A program made the translations under genes and the position numbers. Positions 43,659-51,009 of a stretch of DNA of 64,000 nt are shown here, piece after piece. The stretch is taken from positions 1 through 64,000 of the forward strand of contig NZ_RMBX01000018.1 of assembly GCF_003807585.1 (NCBI RefSeq). Reading direction: 5' to 3'. Numbering within the stretch: position 1 is the first letter of the stretch; the number at the start of each line of letters is the position of its first letter. Origin of the DNA: Chitinophaga barathri. GTDB lineage: Bacteria > Bacteroidota > Bacteroidia > Chitinophagales > Chitinophagaceae. Below the pieces are notes generated by a model, which was not told where the DNA came from, searched no databases, and worked only from the letters and a program-made list of their open reading frames with translations.

Positions 43659-43730
43659 TACCGCGTACGGGAGTCGAACCCGTCATTCCTCCGTGAAAGG
43701 GAGGCGTCTTAGCCGATTGACCAACGCGGC
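43659..43730 (-). tRNA. tRNA-Glu (anticodon TTC)
   Basis: On the minus strand the 7-bp acceptor GCCGCGT/ACGCGGT (first pair G-U) closes the cloverleaf. D-arm GTC/GAC. Anticodon stem CCTCC/GGAGG with loop CTTTCAC gives anticodon TTC, decoding GAA/GAG. The T-arm is CGGGT/ACCCG-like with the TTCGACT loop. The 3' CCA is not encoded, as usual in this phylum. A T-rich hairpin terminator follows at once. Confidence 0.95.
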
Positions 43731-43797
43731 ATTGGTCATTTTTGGGATGGCAAAGGTAGGTATTTCATCCACAAATCCAAAAATTTCTGCGGAGATT

Positions 43798-44166
43798 TTA
43801 TTGAACCGCAATCACTTGCTCTTTTTTCCTGTGCATGTTCCCCCAGTCGGACATACACTGCAGCATCGGTTCCGTGGAATGCCCCAGTTCCGTCAGCTCA
43901 TATTCCACCCGCGGCGGCACCTCCGGGAAAACATTTCTTCTCACCAGTCCATGCTCCTCCAGCTCCCGCAGCTGCGCCACCAGCATCCGCTCTGAAACGC
44001 CCGGGATTGTTTTCCGCAACTCGTTGTACCGCATCTTCCCCTCCAGGAGGCTAAATAATATCGTCGGTTTCCACCTGCCGCCGATCACATTCAGGGCATA
44101 AGCCATCCCGCAGTTGCGGAGAATGCTGGCTTCGTTCCGGGCGTTTGTAGAGTCCTGTTTACGCAT
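43798..44166 (-). CDS. HxlR-family winged-helix regulator
   Basis: About 122 residues from MRKQDSTNARN at 44166; the frame is open further upstream but that part overlaps the divergent promoter. The HxlR pattern is NCGMAYALNVIGGRWKPTILFSLLEGK with the conserved Cys, then MRYNELRKTIPGVSERMLVAQLRELEEHGLVRR and VPPRVEYELTELG. It is divergent from a short-chain dehydrogenase gene. The pair is the second HxlR/oxidoreductase module of the window. Confidence 0.92.
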   Translation of the reverse strand: MRKQDSTNARNEASILRNCGMAYALNVIGGRWKPTILFSLLEGKMRYNELRKTIPGVSERMLVAQLRELEEHGLVRRNVFPEVPPRVEYELTELGHSTEPMLQCMSDWGNMHRKKEQVIAVQ

Positions 44167-44177
44167 ACTTACCTTTT

Positions 44178-44192
44178 TGTTAGTACTTAACA
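44178..44192. promoter_or_regulatory. Palindromic site between HxlR and SDR genes
   Basis: TGTTA-GTACT-TAACA is a 15-bp palindrome in the 74-bp divergent region, likely the HxlR operator. It resembles the AAGTACTT core seen before the other HxlR gene. A TACTTTTG box (44229-44236) lies only 4 nt before the SDR start codon. Confidence 0.6.
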
Positions 44193-44240
44193 ATTTTAGC
44201 TGTACCGGCAAAATTAATACTTCTAATTTACTTTTGAGCC

Positions 44241-44981
44241 ATGAAAACATTACACCAAAAAACAGCCCTCGTTACGGGCGGCAGCCGCGGCATCGGGGCG
44301 GCCATAGCCAAAAGACTGGCAAAAGAAGGCGCAAACGTGGCCATCACTTACAATGCTTCCGCGGAGAAGGCAACAGCCGTAGTGAAAGAAATAGAGGCTT
44401 TCGGGGTAAAAGGCCTTGCTATTAAGGCAGATAGTGCTGATCCTCAGTCGGTTATAGCTTCAGTGGATCGCACTGCCAGTGAGCTCGGCGGGCTGGATAT
44501 TATCGTGAACAACGCCGGGATAGCTTTTTACAAAGACATTACTGAGTTTTCCCTGGAAGATTTTGATCTCATAACAGCGGTAAACATACGCGCGGTATTT
44601 GCAGGCTCAAAGGCCGCACTGGCCTATATGGGCAAAGGCGGAAGGATCATCAATATCGGCAGTTGCCAGGCGGAAAGAATGCCCACCCCCGGTGGCGCCC
44701 TCTATGCCATGAGCAAAAGCGCCCTCGTGGGGCTTACAAAAGGGATGGCCCGGGACCTCGGCCCGAAGGGCATTACGGTGAACGCCGTGCACCCCGGTCC
44801 CATCGATACGGATATGAACCCGGCGGACGGTCCGCATGCGGATTATGAGCGTTCAATTATGGCCATTCCGGAGTTCGGGACGGGGGACGATATCGCCGCC
44901 ATGGTGGCTTATCTGGCGGGTCCTGAAAGCAGGTACGTGACGGGGGCCGGTTTTGTAGTGGATGGCGGCACGAATATTTAA
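44241..44981 (+). CDS. Short-chain dehydrogenase/reductase, FabG-like
   Basis: 246 residues with all classical SDR marks: TGGSRGIGAAIA (residues 12-23, cofactor loop), IIVNNAGIAFY (NNAG), INIGSCQAE (active-site Ser) and ALYAMSKSALVG (YxxxK). The C-terminus GAGFVVDGGTNI is typical. FabG-like enzymes reduce 3-oxoacyl or other carbonyl substrates with NADPH. Here control by the divergent HxlR regulator suggests a detoxification or quinone/aldehyde role rather than fatty-acid synthesis. The substrate is unknown. Confidence 0.92.
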   Translation: MKTLHQKTALVTGGSRGIGAAIAKRLAKEGANVAITYNASAEKATAVVKEIEAFGVKGLAIKADSADPQSVIASVDRTASELGGLDIIVNNAGIAFYKDITEFSLEDFDLITAVNIRAVFAGSKAALAYMGKGGRIINIGSCQAERMPTPGGALYAMSKSALVGLTKGMARDLGPKGITVNAVHPGPIDTDMNPADGPHADYERSIMAIPEFGTGDDIAAMVAYLAGPESRYVTGAGFVVDGGTNI

Positions 44982-45038
44982 CAATACAATAGGGTTTTCA
45001 AAGGGTAATATATTTTATTTACCGGGATATTTTGTCTA

Positions 45039-45116
45039 GTATTACAGGGAATGCCAACTGTGTTTAACAGATGACGAACTGAATTCATCATTTCTACTCA
45101 CGCCGGCCTGTAATAC
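45039..45116 (+). promoter_or_regulatory. Inverted repeat in the desaturase leader
   Basis: GTATTACAGG (45039-45048) and CCTGTAATAC (45107-45116) are perfect 10-bp complements. The second arm ends 7 nt before the desaturase ATG. In RNA it would form a stem near the ribosome entry site; in DNA it could be a dimer site. Confidence 0.45.
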
Positions 45117-45123
45117 CTACATA

Positions 45124-46218
45124 ATGCCTAAAGTTTCTTTTAACAACAAAAACGCCTTGTTCTTCCCGTCCTTAAAAGCGTCGGTAGAAGAGTATTTTAA
45201 ATCGAATAACGTGCAAAAAACGGGTAACCTGCACCTGTATCTGAAAACGATCGTGCTGATCCCCGCCGCCATAATTCTGTATGTGTGCCTGCTCACACTC
45301 CCGCTGCATGCCGCGGCAGGCATCCTTATGAGTTGCCTTCTCGGTTTTACCCTGGCCTGTATCGGCTTTAATGTGATGCACGACGCCTGCCACGGCAGCT
45401 ACTCAAACAAAGGTTGGGTGAACGATGCGCTGGGCCTTACGCTCAACGCCCTGGGAGGGAACGCTTTTATCTGGAAACAAAAACACAACATCATCCATCA
45501 CACCTACACGAATGTGGACGGGGTGGACGATGATATCGCCAAAAGCCCGCTGATGCGCCAGTGCAGTACCCAGCAATGGGTGCCTATGCACCGTATCCAG
45601 CATTTTTACGTGATATTGATATACGGAATTTCCTCTTTTGCCTGGGTATTTATCATGGACTTCGTGAAATACTTTTCCAGCAAAGTATACAGGACCCCGT
45701 TGCAGAAAATGAAACTGCAGGACCATCTTGTGTTCTGGGGCAGCAAAGTATTGTATGTTCTTTTTTACATCGTATTGCCTATCCTGCTGGTAGGTACGCA
45801 GGCCTGGGTGGTTGGTTTTATCGCCATGCACCTTGTAATGGGCTTTACCCTGGCTATCGTGTTCCAGCTGGCGCACGTAGTGGAGGAAACTACTTTTGAA
45901 GTAGTGGGAGAAGATGACAAAATGATCGAAAACGAATGGGCGATACACCAGATCAAAACCACGGCGAACTTCGCACCCGAGGATAAAGTGGTATCCTGGT
46001 TCGTAGGCGGGCTCAACTACCAGGTGGAGCATCACCTGTTCCCCCGCATCAGCCACGTACATTATCCGGCCCTCAGCAAGATCGTGGAAGCCAAGTGTAA
46101 AGAGTTCGGGTTGCAGTACAACAGTATGCCGACCATGACCAGCGCGGTACGTTCACACTTCAGGTTTATGCGTATGCTCGGTATGAAACCAGCTACAGCC
46201 GCAGTGCCTGCCGTTTAA
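45124..46218 (+). CDS. Membrane fatty-acid desaturase (linoleoyl-CoA desaturase-like)
   Basis: 364 residues with four hydrophobic segments and the three histidine boxes of membrane desaturases: HDACHGS (about residues 84-90), HNIIHHTY (about 121-128) and QVEHHLFPRISHVHY (about 300-314). The Gln at the start of the third box is typical of front-end (Delta6-like) and linoleoyl-CoA type enzymes, although no fused cytochrome b5 domain is present. It would introduce a double bond into acyl chains of membrane lipids using a di-iron centre, with a separate electron donor. It stands alone between terminators. A 10-bp inverted repeat in the leader may control expression. Confidence 0.92.
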   Translation: MPKVSFNNKNALFFPSLKASVEEYFKSNNVQKTGNLHLYLKTIVLIPAAIILYVCLLTLPLHAAAGILMSCLLGFTLACIGFNVMHDACHGSYSNKGWVNDALGLTLNALGGNAFIWKQKHNIIHHTYTNVDGVDDDIAKSPLMRQCSTQQWVPMHRIQHFYVILIYGISSFAWVFIMDFVKYFSSKVYRTPLQKMKLQDHLVFWGSKVLYVLFYIVLPILLVGTQAWVVGFIAMHLVMGFTLAIVFQLAHVVEETTFEVVGEDDKMIENEWAIHQIKTTANFAPEDKVVSWFVGGLNYQVEHHLFPRISHVHYPALSKIVEAKCKEFGLQYNSMPTMTSAVRSHFRFMRMLGMKPATAAVPAV

Positions 46219-46247
46219 AAATATAATCATCTCAGGTAACGGAATTC

Positions 46248-46277
46248 AAAAGCCGCTCTTACGGGAGCGGCTTTTTT
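46248..46277 (+). terminator. Terminator of the desaturase gene
   Basis: AAAAGCCGCTC (46248-46258) pairs with GAGCGGCTTTT (46265-46275) over a 6-nt loop, followed by T. Confidence 0.88.
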
Positions 46278-46280
46278 CAA

Positions 46281-46389
46281 TGTCTCAGCGTGATGGAGTC
46301 GCTATCATTAATCTACACATCACTTATTTAGTTGGAGCGTACAGGTTTGTCTCAGCCTGGAATTGCTATCATAAATCTGCACATTAGGT
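46281..46389 (+). repeat. Imperfect 67-bp-period direct repeat
   Basis: TGTCTCAGC...GCTATCATTAATCTACACAT (from 46281) recurs as TGTCTCAGCC...GCTATCATAAATCTGCACAT (from 46348). It lies in the gap between the desaturase and FecR genes. Function unknown. Confidence 0.6.
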
Positions 46390-46391
46390 TT

Positions 46392-47519
46392 CTATTTTGC
46401 GTGGAGCATACCGTTTTTCCAGTAAAGCTCCGCTGTCTTGAGCTGGTTGATCTGGTCTATCAGGTCGTCCAGCGGCTGGTTGCGGAAGGTTTTACCCTTC
46501 ACCAGCTTTTCTCCCCCTTCAGGGGAATCGATATACAGCGTGGTGTTGAACCAGCGGCTGGTCAGGTTCCCGAAATCCCGGATAGTGATGTCTTCAAAAT
46601 ACACTTCCCCGTTCACCCATTGCGTGGTATATGTCGGGTCATATACTTTTTTTATGATCGGTTGCTCCGTGGCCACCAGCGCCTGTTCCATGGGCTGAAG
46701 ACGCACTTTTTGGTTTCCCGCCGCAACTGTTAGTTCGCCTTTTATCAATGATGTTGTAACCCTCGTGGCCATATAGGCGTCCACGTTAAATTCCTCGGAA
46801 CCATTCACATGAATATCTGCCTGCCCGGCGTGTACGATAAACGGCCGTACCGGGTCTTTACGAACAATAAAATATGCTTCTCCGTCAAGATATACTTCTC
46901 TTTTACCCGGGGGGAACCGGAATGGGAACCGCAGTTTGGACGCACTGTTCATATATACCTCCGAGCCATCGGCAAGCAACACGCGCTGCTCTTTGCGGGG
47001 CGGTATGTTCAGCGTGTTCCAGCCGTATGCATCCGCGTCGGCCGGGCTGAACCGGAGGAAACGGCTGTCTTTATATACGGTGGTGCCGCCTATCCGGTAA
47101 CTTTGCAGGCCGCTTTCCTGCAGGGTGATGGTCTCCCCGTTTGCGAACTGCAGCATTGCGGCATGGTTCCTGGGCGGCATCACGGACCTTGGGGGCACCG
47201 CTTCAGGCAGCCGGGGCCAGGCCCAGTATGCGGCTGTAAGGAGGCCTGCAACCATAAATGCTGAAAGCAGCCGGTTGCGTACCCTCCGTACCCTGATAAG
47301 ATGGTGCCGGCGAAGCACTTCCTGGAAATCCGCTTCCATGTCCCGCGTATAAAATTCCTTGCGGCTGGCGGTAATAGTGTTGTTTTTGACTTCAATACGC
47401 AAAGCCCGGGCCTCCTCGCTGGTAGCCAGGATCTTGTCCAGTTTCTCCTGCTCTTCAGGAGTAATGGTGCCGAAAATTTCCTTAACGAGGAGAATGCGTA
47501 TTTGAAATTCGTTTTCCAT
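46392..47519 (-). CDS. Orphan FecR-family anti-sigma factor
   Basis: About 375 residues from MENEFQIRILLVKEIFG at 47519; upstream in-frame sequence is not family-like. N-terminal anti-sigma part (about 1-75, with TPEEQEKLDKIL), one TM (about 88-106), a FecR domain (about 170-290: EQRVLLADGSEVYMNSASKLRFPFRF, REVYLDGEAYFIV, FNVDAYMATRVTTSLIKGELTV) and a C-terminal DUF4974-like domain (NLTSRWFNTTLYID, LDDLIDQINQLK). No sigma factor or SusC adjoins it: the upstream neighbour is the divergent unknown/RteC cluster and the downstream neighbour is the desaturase. Its partner must lie elsewhere or be lost. Confidence 0.9.
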   Translation of the reverse strand: MENEFQIRILLVKEIFGTITPEEQEKLDKILATSEEARALRIEVKNNTITASRKEFYTRDMEADFQEVLRRHHLIRVRRVRNRLLSAFMVAGLLTAAYWAWPRLPEAVPPRSVMPPRNHAAMLQFANGETITLQESGLQSYRIGGTTVYKDSRFLRFSPADADAYGWNTLNIPPRKEQRVLLADGSEVYMNSASKLRFPFRFPPGKREVYLDGEAYFIVRKDPVRPFIVHAGQADIHVNGSEEFNVDAYMATRVTTSLIKGELTVAAGNQKVRLQPMEQALVATEQPIIKKVYDPTYTTQWVNGEVYFEDITIRDFGNLTSRWFNTTLYIDSPEGGEKLVKGKTFRNQPLDDLIDQINQLKTAELYWKNGMLHAK

Positions 47520-47876
47520 CTGAATATATAGATACGTTATTGGAGGTAGTAGGGTGAATCGGGAGGAAAAATAATTTCTTTTTGTTAACGTAAACCTGTT
47601 TTGGGAGCTATTATCAGGCAAATTGAGCCATTTTTTTGTTAATAACGCCCGCTCCAGGCCATAGGATATAAACGCGGGAAAAGGGATTTTTGTTGAGTTA
47701 AATTATAAGTTACAACATCTCTCTGCAGCCTTTTTGCATGAAACATTTACGCCACTCCCACACAATCATGTAAGTGTTTTTATAACCATGCATCTCAAGG
47801 TATAAAATTGCGTGTCACAATTTCACCCTTTTTGACCCGTATGAGCATCTTATAAAAAGGAAATTCAGCGTGAACA
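47520..47876. other. Divergent intergenic region, FecR/RteC cluster
   Basis: 357 bp without a gene. No good TAnnTTTG promoter was found. AT-rich tracts and an AAAAAGGAAA purine run lie just before the start codon at 47877. Confidence 0.4.
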
Positions 47877-48725
47877 ATGAACAGGCTAAACCAATTGGTG
47901 TATGTACGTTTGGTACCCGGTGATCTGATCTGCGAAAAAGGCCAGATGCCCGTTTACCTGGACGAGATCAGGAACGAAAAATTCAGGATCACGGCAGACC
48001 TGCGGAGCATAGACCAGCAGGCCGCCGCCGGAAGCTGGGATGCCAATGTGCGCGCCCTGCGCCAATACCAGATGCAGACAGTAGCCATGCTGGATGTACT
48101 GCAGCTTTTCCGCCAGCAGGCCGCGCAATCGCTGCACGTTTTTTACGGGGAGGTATCCGGCGTATTGCTGGATATCCTGATCGCGCTTGAACAGCATTTC
48201 CCGGAATACCTGGCCAAAGACATCTACATGCCGGAAGCCTATGCCCGCCACGTAACCGCTCAGCTTGAGCCACGCATTCGCGCCGCGGAAAAATACCTGA
48301 CCGATAAAAAAACAGACCGCACACTGGTAAGGCTGATATTCCAGCCCCTGCGCCAGCCCGGCGCGCAGCTCACCTTCGGTATGGTGATGTATTACAGGCG
48401 GCTTGTACAGGACCTGCAGGCACAGGAATCCCTCCGCCATATGGACATAAACGAAAGGATCCACTATATTCTGTACACTTATAATTTTAATTCGCCGGAA
48501 CTGTTCCGGTACTCAACAAGGATGCTGCGGCAGAAAGTATCGCAGCTCCGCACCCTTCAGGAAAAAAAAGCCCTGCTGATCTGGTACGGGAAAGAACTGA
48601 AGAATATGCCAGCCAATGAATACGCCCTGCACAACGGTAAAGGATCCATCCGCGGCCAGCTGCTGGAATGGATAAAAGAAGAAAAGCTGTTCCTGCACAC
48701 GCTGTTCACTACCTGGGATTCCTAG
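47877..48725 (+). CDS. Unknown helical protein, paralogue of the next gene
   Basis: 282 residues, no signal peptide and no TM segment. It is predicted helical throughout and I do not recognise a named domain. It begins with LVYVRLVPGDLI, then PVYLDEIRNEKFRITADL, and has HYILYTYNFNSPELFRYSTRMLRQKVSQLRTLQEKKALLIWYGKELKNMP near the C-terminus. The 48948 gene product repeats this order and much of the sequence (HYLLVHLNFNSVEYFLYCTSRLRKWL), so they arose by duplication. It is the first of three same-strand genes ending in an RteC-family protein. A regulatory role linked to RteC is inference only. Confidence 0.75.
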   Translation: MNRLNQLVYVRLVPGDLICEKGQMPVYLDEIRNEKFRITADLRSIDQQAAAGSWDANVRALRQYQMQTVAMLDVLQLFRQQAAQSLHVFYGEVSGVLLDILIALEQHFPEYLAKDIYMPEAYARHVTAQLEPRIRAAEKYLTDKKTDRTLVRLIFQPLRQPGAQLTFGMVMYYRRLVQDLQAQESLRHMDINERIHYILYTYNFNSPELFRYSTRMLRQKVSQLRTLQEKKALLIWYGKELKNMPANEYALHNGKGSIRGQLLEWIKEEKLFLHTLFTTWDS

Positions 48726-48769
48726 AGAATACCACAACGTGCGGTTGACCCCCTGAAAAACCTGATATA

Positions 48770-48835
48770 CCGGCTATGAAAAAATAATTCTCACACCTGT
48801 GACGATGATGTAAAATCTTTCAGAATTATAGCCGG
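48770..48835 (+). promoter_or_regulatory. Extended hairpin between the two paralogous genes
   Basis: CCGGCTAT (48770-48777) pairs with ATAGCCGG (48828-48835) and, past an 8-nt bulge, AATTCT (48786-48791) pairs with AGAATT (48822-48827). A small CACA-CC-TGTG pair sits in the loop. There is no terminal T-run of the classical kind, but TTTTACATTG follows. Confidence 0.5.
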
Positions 48836-48947
48836 ACTTTTACATTGATATGTGCGTGTTCTTAACCTATTCTTCATTTTTAACAAGACAATGCTGCTCC
48901 CGCTAACAGCTGCCGGAAAAATTATGTAATAATAATTTCACCGCCAT

Positions 48948-50147
48948 ATGAAAACATTCAACGACTTCGTAACGGTACAGTTAAGTCCGGAAACCCTGGT
49001 GAACAATACGGACAACCTGCCCGCCTATCTCAGCCGGGTACAGGAAGAAAAACTGCGGATCACTGGCCAGCTGCTTGAGCTTTCAGCAACACCCTGTGAG
49101 GGGCAGCCCCATGCCGCCGTCATACAGGAATGGCAGGCCATGTGCGTAAACCTGCTGGAGGCACTGCACCGCTTCCGGTTCAGCCACCGCGCTACAATGG
49201 CCGCTTCCGCTGAGCCGGATAAAACGGATGTGTTCTACGGCGCCGTGGAAGAAATGCTGCAAGCCGTACTCGTTGGGCTGGAACAGCATTTCAGGGATTG
49301 CCTTTTGCCGGATCTGCCGCTGCCGCTGAGCTACGCCGCAAGGGCAAGGCAACAGCTGAAACCACGGGTGAACGAAGCGGAGCGCGAACTGAAAAAATGC
49401 GGGCTGGATACGGACCTGTTGGCATTGCTGCTGGAACCCGTCAAACAGTTTATTGATGACGCGGACGTCCGCCTCTGTTTCCGGGAGCTTACCTATTACC
49501 GCGAAATGCTCAGCCAGCTGCTCACCGCGGCCAGTTTCGAACCGGTGCCCGCGGAGCAGTTCAACCTCCAGGTGCATTACCTGCTTGTACACCTCAACTT
49601 CAATTCCGTTGAATATTTCCTTTATTGTACCAGCCGCCTGCGCAAATGGCTGAAGCAGTTCAGCAACATGCAGGACAGGATCAACACCCTCACCTGGTGC
49701 ATCAAGGAAATAAAAACGATCCCGCCATTCCCGCGCAGCAAAGGTTTCCGCGCTACCGGTTTCCCCATCAAAGACCAGCTGAACGCATGGCTGGAAGAAG
49801 AAAGGATCTTTATCCGCACCGTGATGGAAACCATGACGTATAAAACAGAAGTAAGCCCGGAAGAAGAAAAAATGAGGGCCTTCCTGACGATCCCGCAGGC
49901 GGCGCTTATGGCAAGGGTGTACATGGAAGAAGGGATCATCCGCTCCGCTTCCATCCAGCAGATATTCTCCACCGTGGCGGATATGCTGCAGCTGAAAAAG
50001 ATGGATGCGGGGATGGAAGATGTATTCAGATTAAAATTTTTTAACCCGAGCCTCGCCACTGTGATGACCTGCAAAAGCTGGCTGAACAGGGTGCTGGACA
50101 GATTAAACGACTACGAAGACCAGATGCGCGCATATATCGACAATTAA
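48948..50147 (+). CDS. Unknown helical protein, longer paralogue with C-terminal extension
   Basis: 399 residues, soluble and helical. Residues 1-290 align with the product of 47877: LPAYLSRVQEEKLRITGQL, VFYGAVEEMLQAVLVGLEQHFRD and HYLLVHLNFNSVEYF. About 100 extra C-terminal residues (FLTIPQAALMARVYMEEGIIRSASIQQIFSTVADMLQLKKMDAGMEDVFRLKFFNPS) resemble a C-terminal region I have seen in uncharacterised Bacteroidota proteins encoded near RteC-type genes. It is separated by 35 nt from the RteC-family gene and by 222 nt from its paralogue. No catalytic motif is apparent. Role unknown. Confidence 0.75.
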   Translation: MKTFNDFVTVQLSPETLVNNTDNLPAYLSRVQEEKLRITGQLLELSATPCEGQPHAAVIQEWQAMCVNLLEALHRFRFSHRATMAASAEPDKTDVFYGAVEEMLQAVLVGLEQHFRDCLLPDLPLPLSYAARARQQLKPRVNEAERELKKCGLDTDLLALLLEPVKQFIDDADVRLCFRELTYYREMLSQLLTAASFEPVPAEQFNLQVHYLLVHLNFNSVEYFLYCTSRLRKWLKQFSNMQDRINTLTWCIKEIKTIPPFPRSKGFRATGFPIKDQLNAWLEEERIFIRTVMETMTYKTEVSPEEEKMRAFLTIPQAALMARVYMEEGIIRSASIQQIFSTVADMLQLKKMDAGMEDVFRLKFFNPSLATVMTCKSWLNRVLDRLNDYEDQMRAYIDN

Positions 50148-50182
50148 GTCAACACTAAAACCCTGGACAAAATCACGCTGAA

Positions 50183-51007
50183 ATGAAAAGTTATTTTACG
50201 CAATTACTGGCAAATCTGGAACAGGACCTGGCAGAGATAGAAACCCGCATCCCGAACGTATTGGAAAGATATAAAACAGGCGCGCAGCTGGCGGACCGGG
50301 CTGCCGCCAGGTTAAAAGAATCCGTGCCCGAACGGTTCAGCAACACCGCCACCGAAATTTATTTCTTCAAAAACATCCAGCCGCAAATACTCAGCAGGAA
50401 AATTTATTACAGCCAGCTTTTCAGGATAGAAGCGGACAGGCCCAAAAGTATCCGCGACGATTACAAAAAATTCCTTGACCAGGAGCTGCACCGCATCACC
50501 ATGTTCTTCGAAGTGCACAACGCGCTTTATCTTTATTACCGCGGCGGCGCCATCGAAAAAGACCAGCAGTATTTTCTCCGCGGCAGTTATTACAACAACG
50601 AATACCCCACAGACCTGGACGGCGTGCTGGACACGCGTTATTGCACAGTCACCTCCTTCAGGCTGGCCGAGCTGATCGCGCTGGAAGACGTCAGTAAATA
50701 TATTATAGGCAAACTGGAACAGATCTATGCATTGCCCCGCAACCTTCACTACAAGCCCCGCCTCCGCTGGACGGAATCCAAAACCGACCTCGTGGAACTG
50801 GTATATGCCCTTCACCTGAACGGCAGTTTCAACAATGGTTCCGCCGAGCTGAAACAGATATTCGAATGGCTTGAGAACTCCCTTGAAATCGATTTCGGAA
50901 ATGTGTACAGCAACTTCCGCGACATCAGGATGCGCAAAAAAGAAACGGCATCCTTCTTAACCCGGCTCAAAGACGGCCTGCTGAAAAGGATAGAAGAGAT
51001 GGAATAA
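50183..51007 (+). CDS. RteC-family protein
   Basis: 274 residues. The conserved RteC landmarks are in order: TEIYFFKNIQPQILSRKIYYSQLFRIE (about 50-76), FLDQELHRITMFFEVHNALYLYYRGG, YFLRGSYY, and the C-terminal RLRWTESKTDLVELVYALHLNGSFNNGSAELKQIFEWLENSLEIDFGNVYSNFRDIRMRKKETASFLTRLKDGLLKRIEEM. In Bacteroides conjugative transposons RteC activates excision genes under tetracycline induction, with a C-terminal winged HTH. Here no integrase, excisionase, tra or tet gene is nearby, so this is an RteC relative outside a visible element. It ends 2 bp from the convergent aminotransferase. Confidence 0.9.
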   Translation: MKSYFTQLLANLEQDLAEIETRIPNVLERYKTGAQLADRAAARLKESVPERFSNTATEIYFFKNIQPQILSRKIYYSQLFRIEADRPKSIRDDYKKFLDQELHRITMFFEVHNALYLYYRGGAIEKDQQYFLRGSYYNNEYPTDLDGVLDTRYCTVTSFRLAELIALEDVSKYIIGKLEQIYALPRNLHYKPRLRWTESKTDLVELVYALHLNGSFNNGSAELKQIFEWLENSLEIDFGNVYSNFRDIRMRKKETASFLTRLKDGLLKRIEEME

Positions 51008-51009
51008 GC

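Noticed and set aside
47877-51007. Integrative conjugative element
   Set aside because: RteC alone is not enough: no integrase, relaxase, Tra proteins, attachment repeats or resistance gene are seen.
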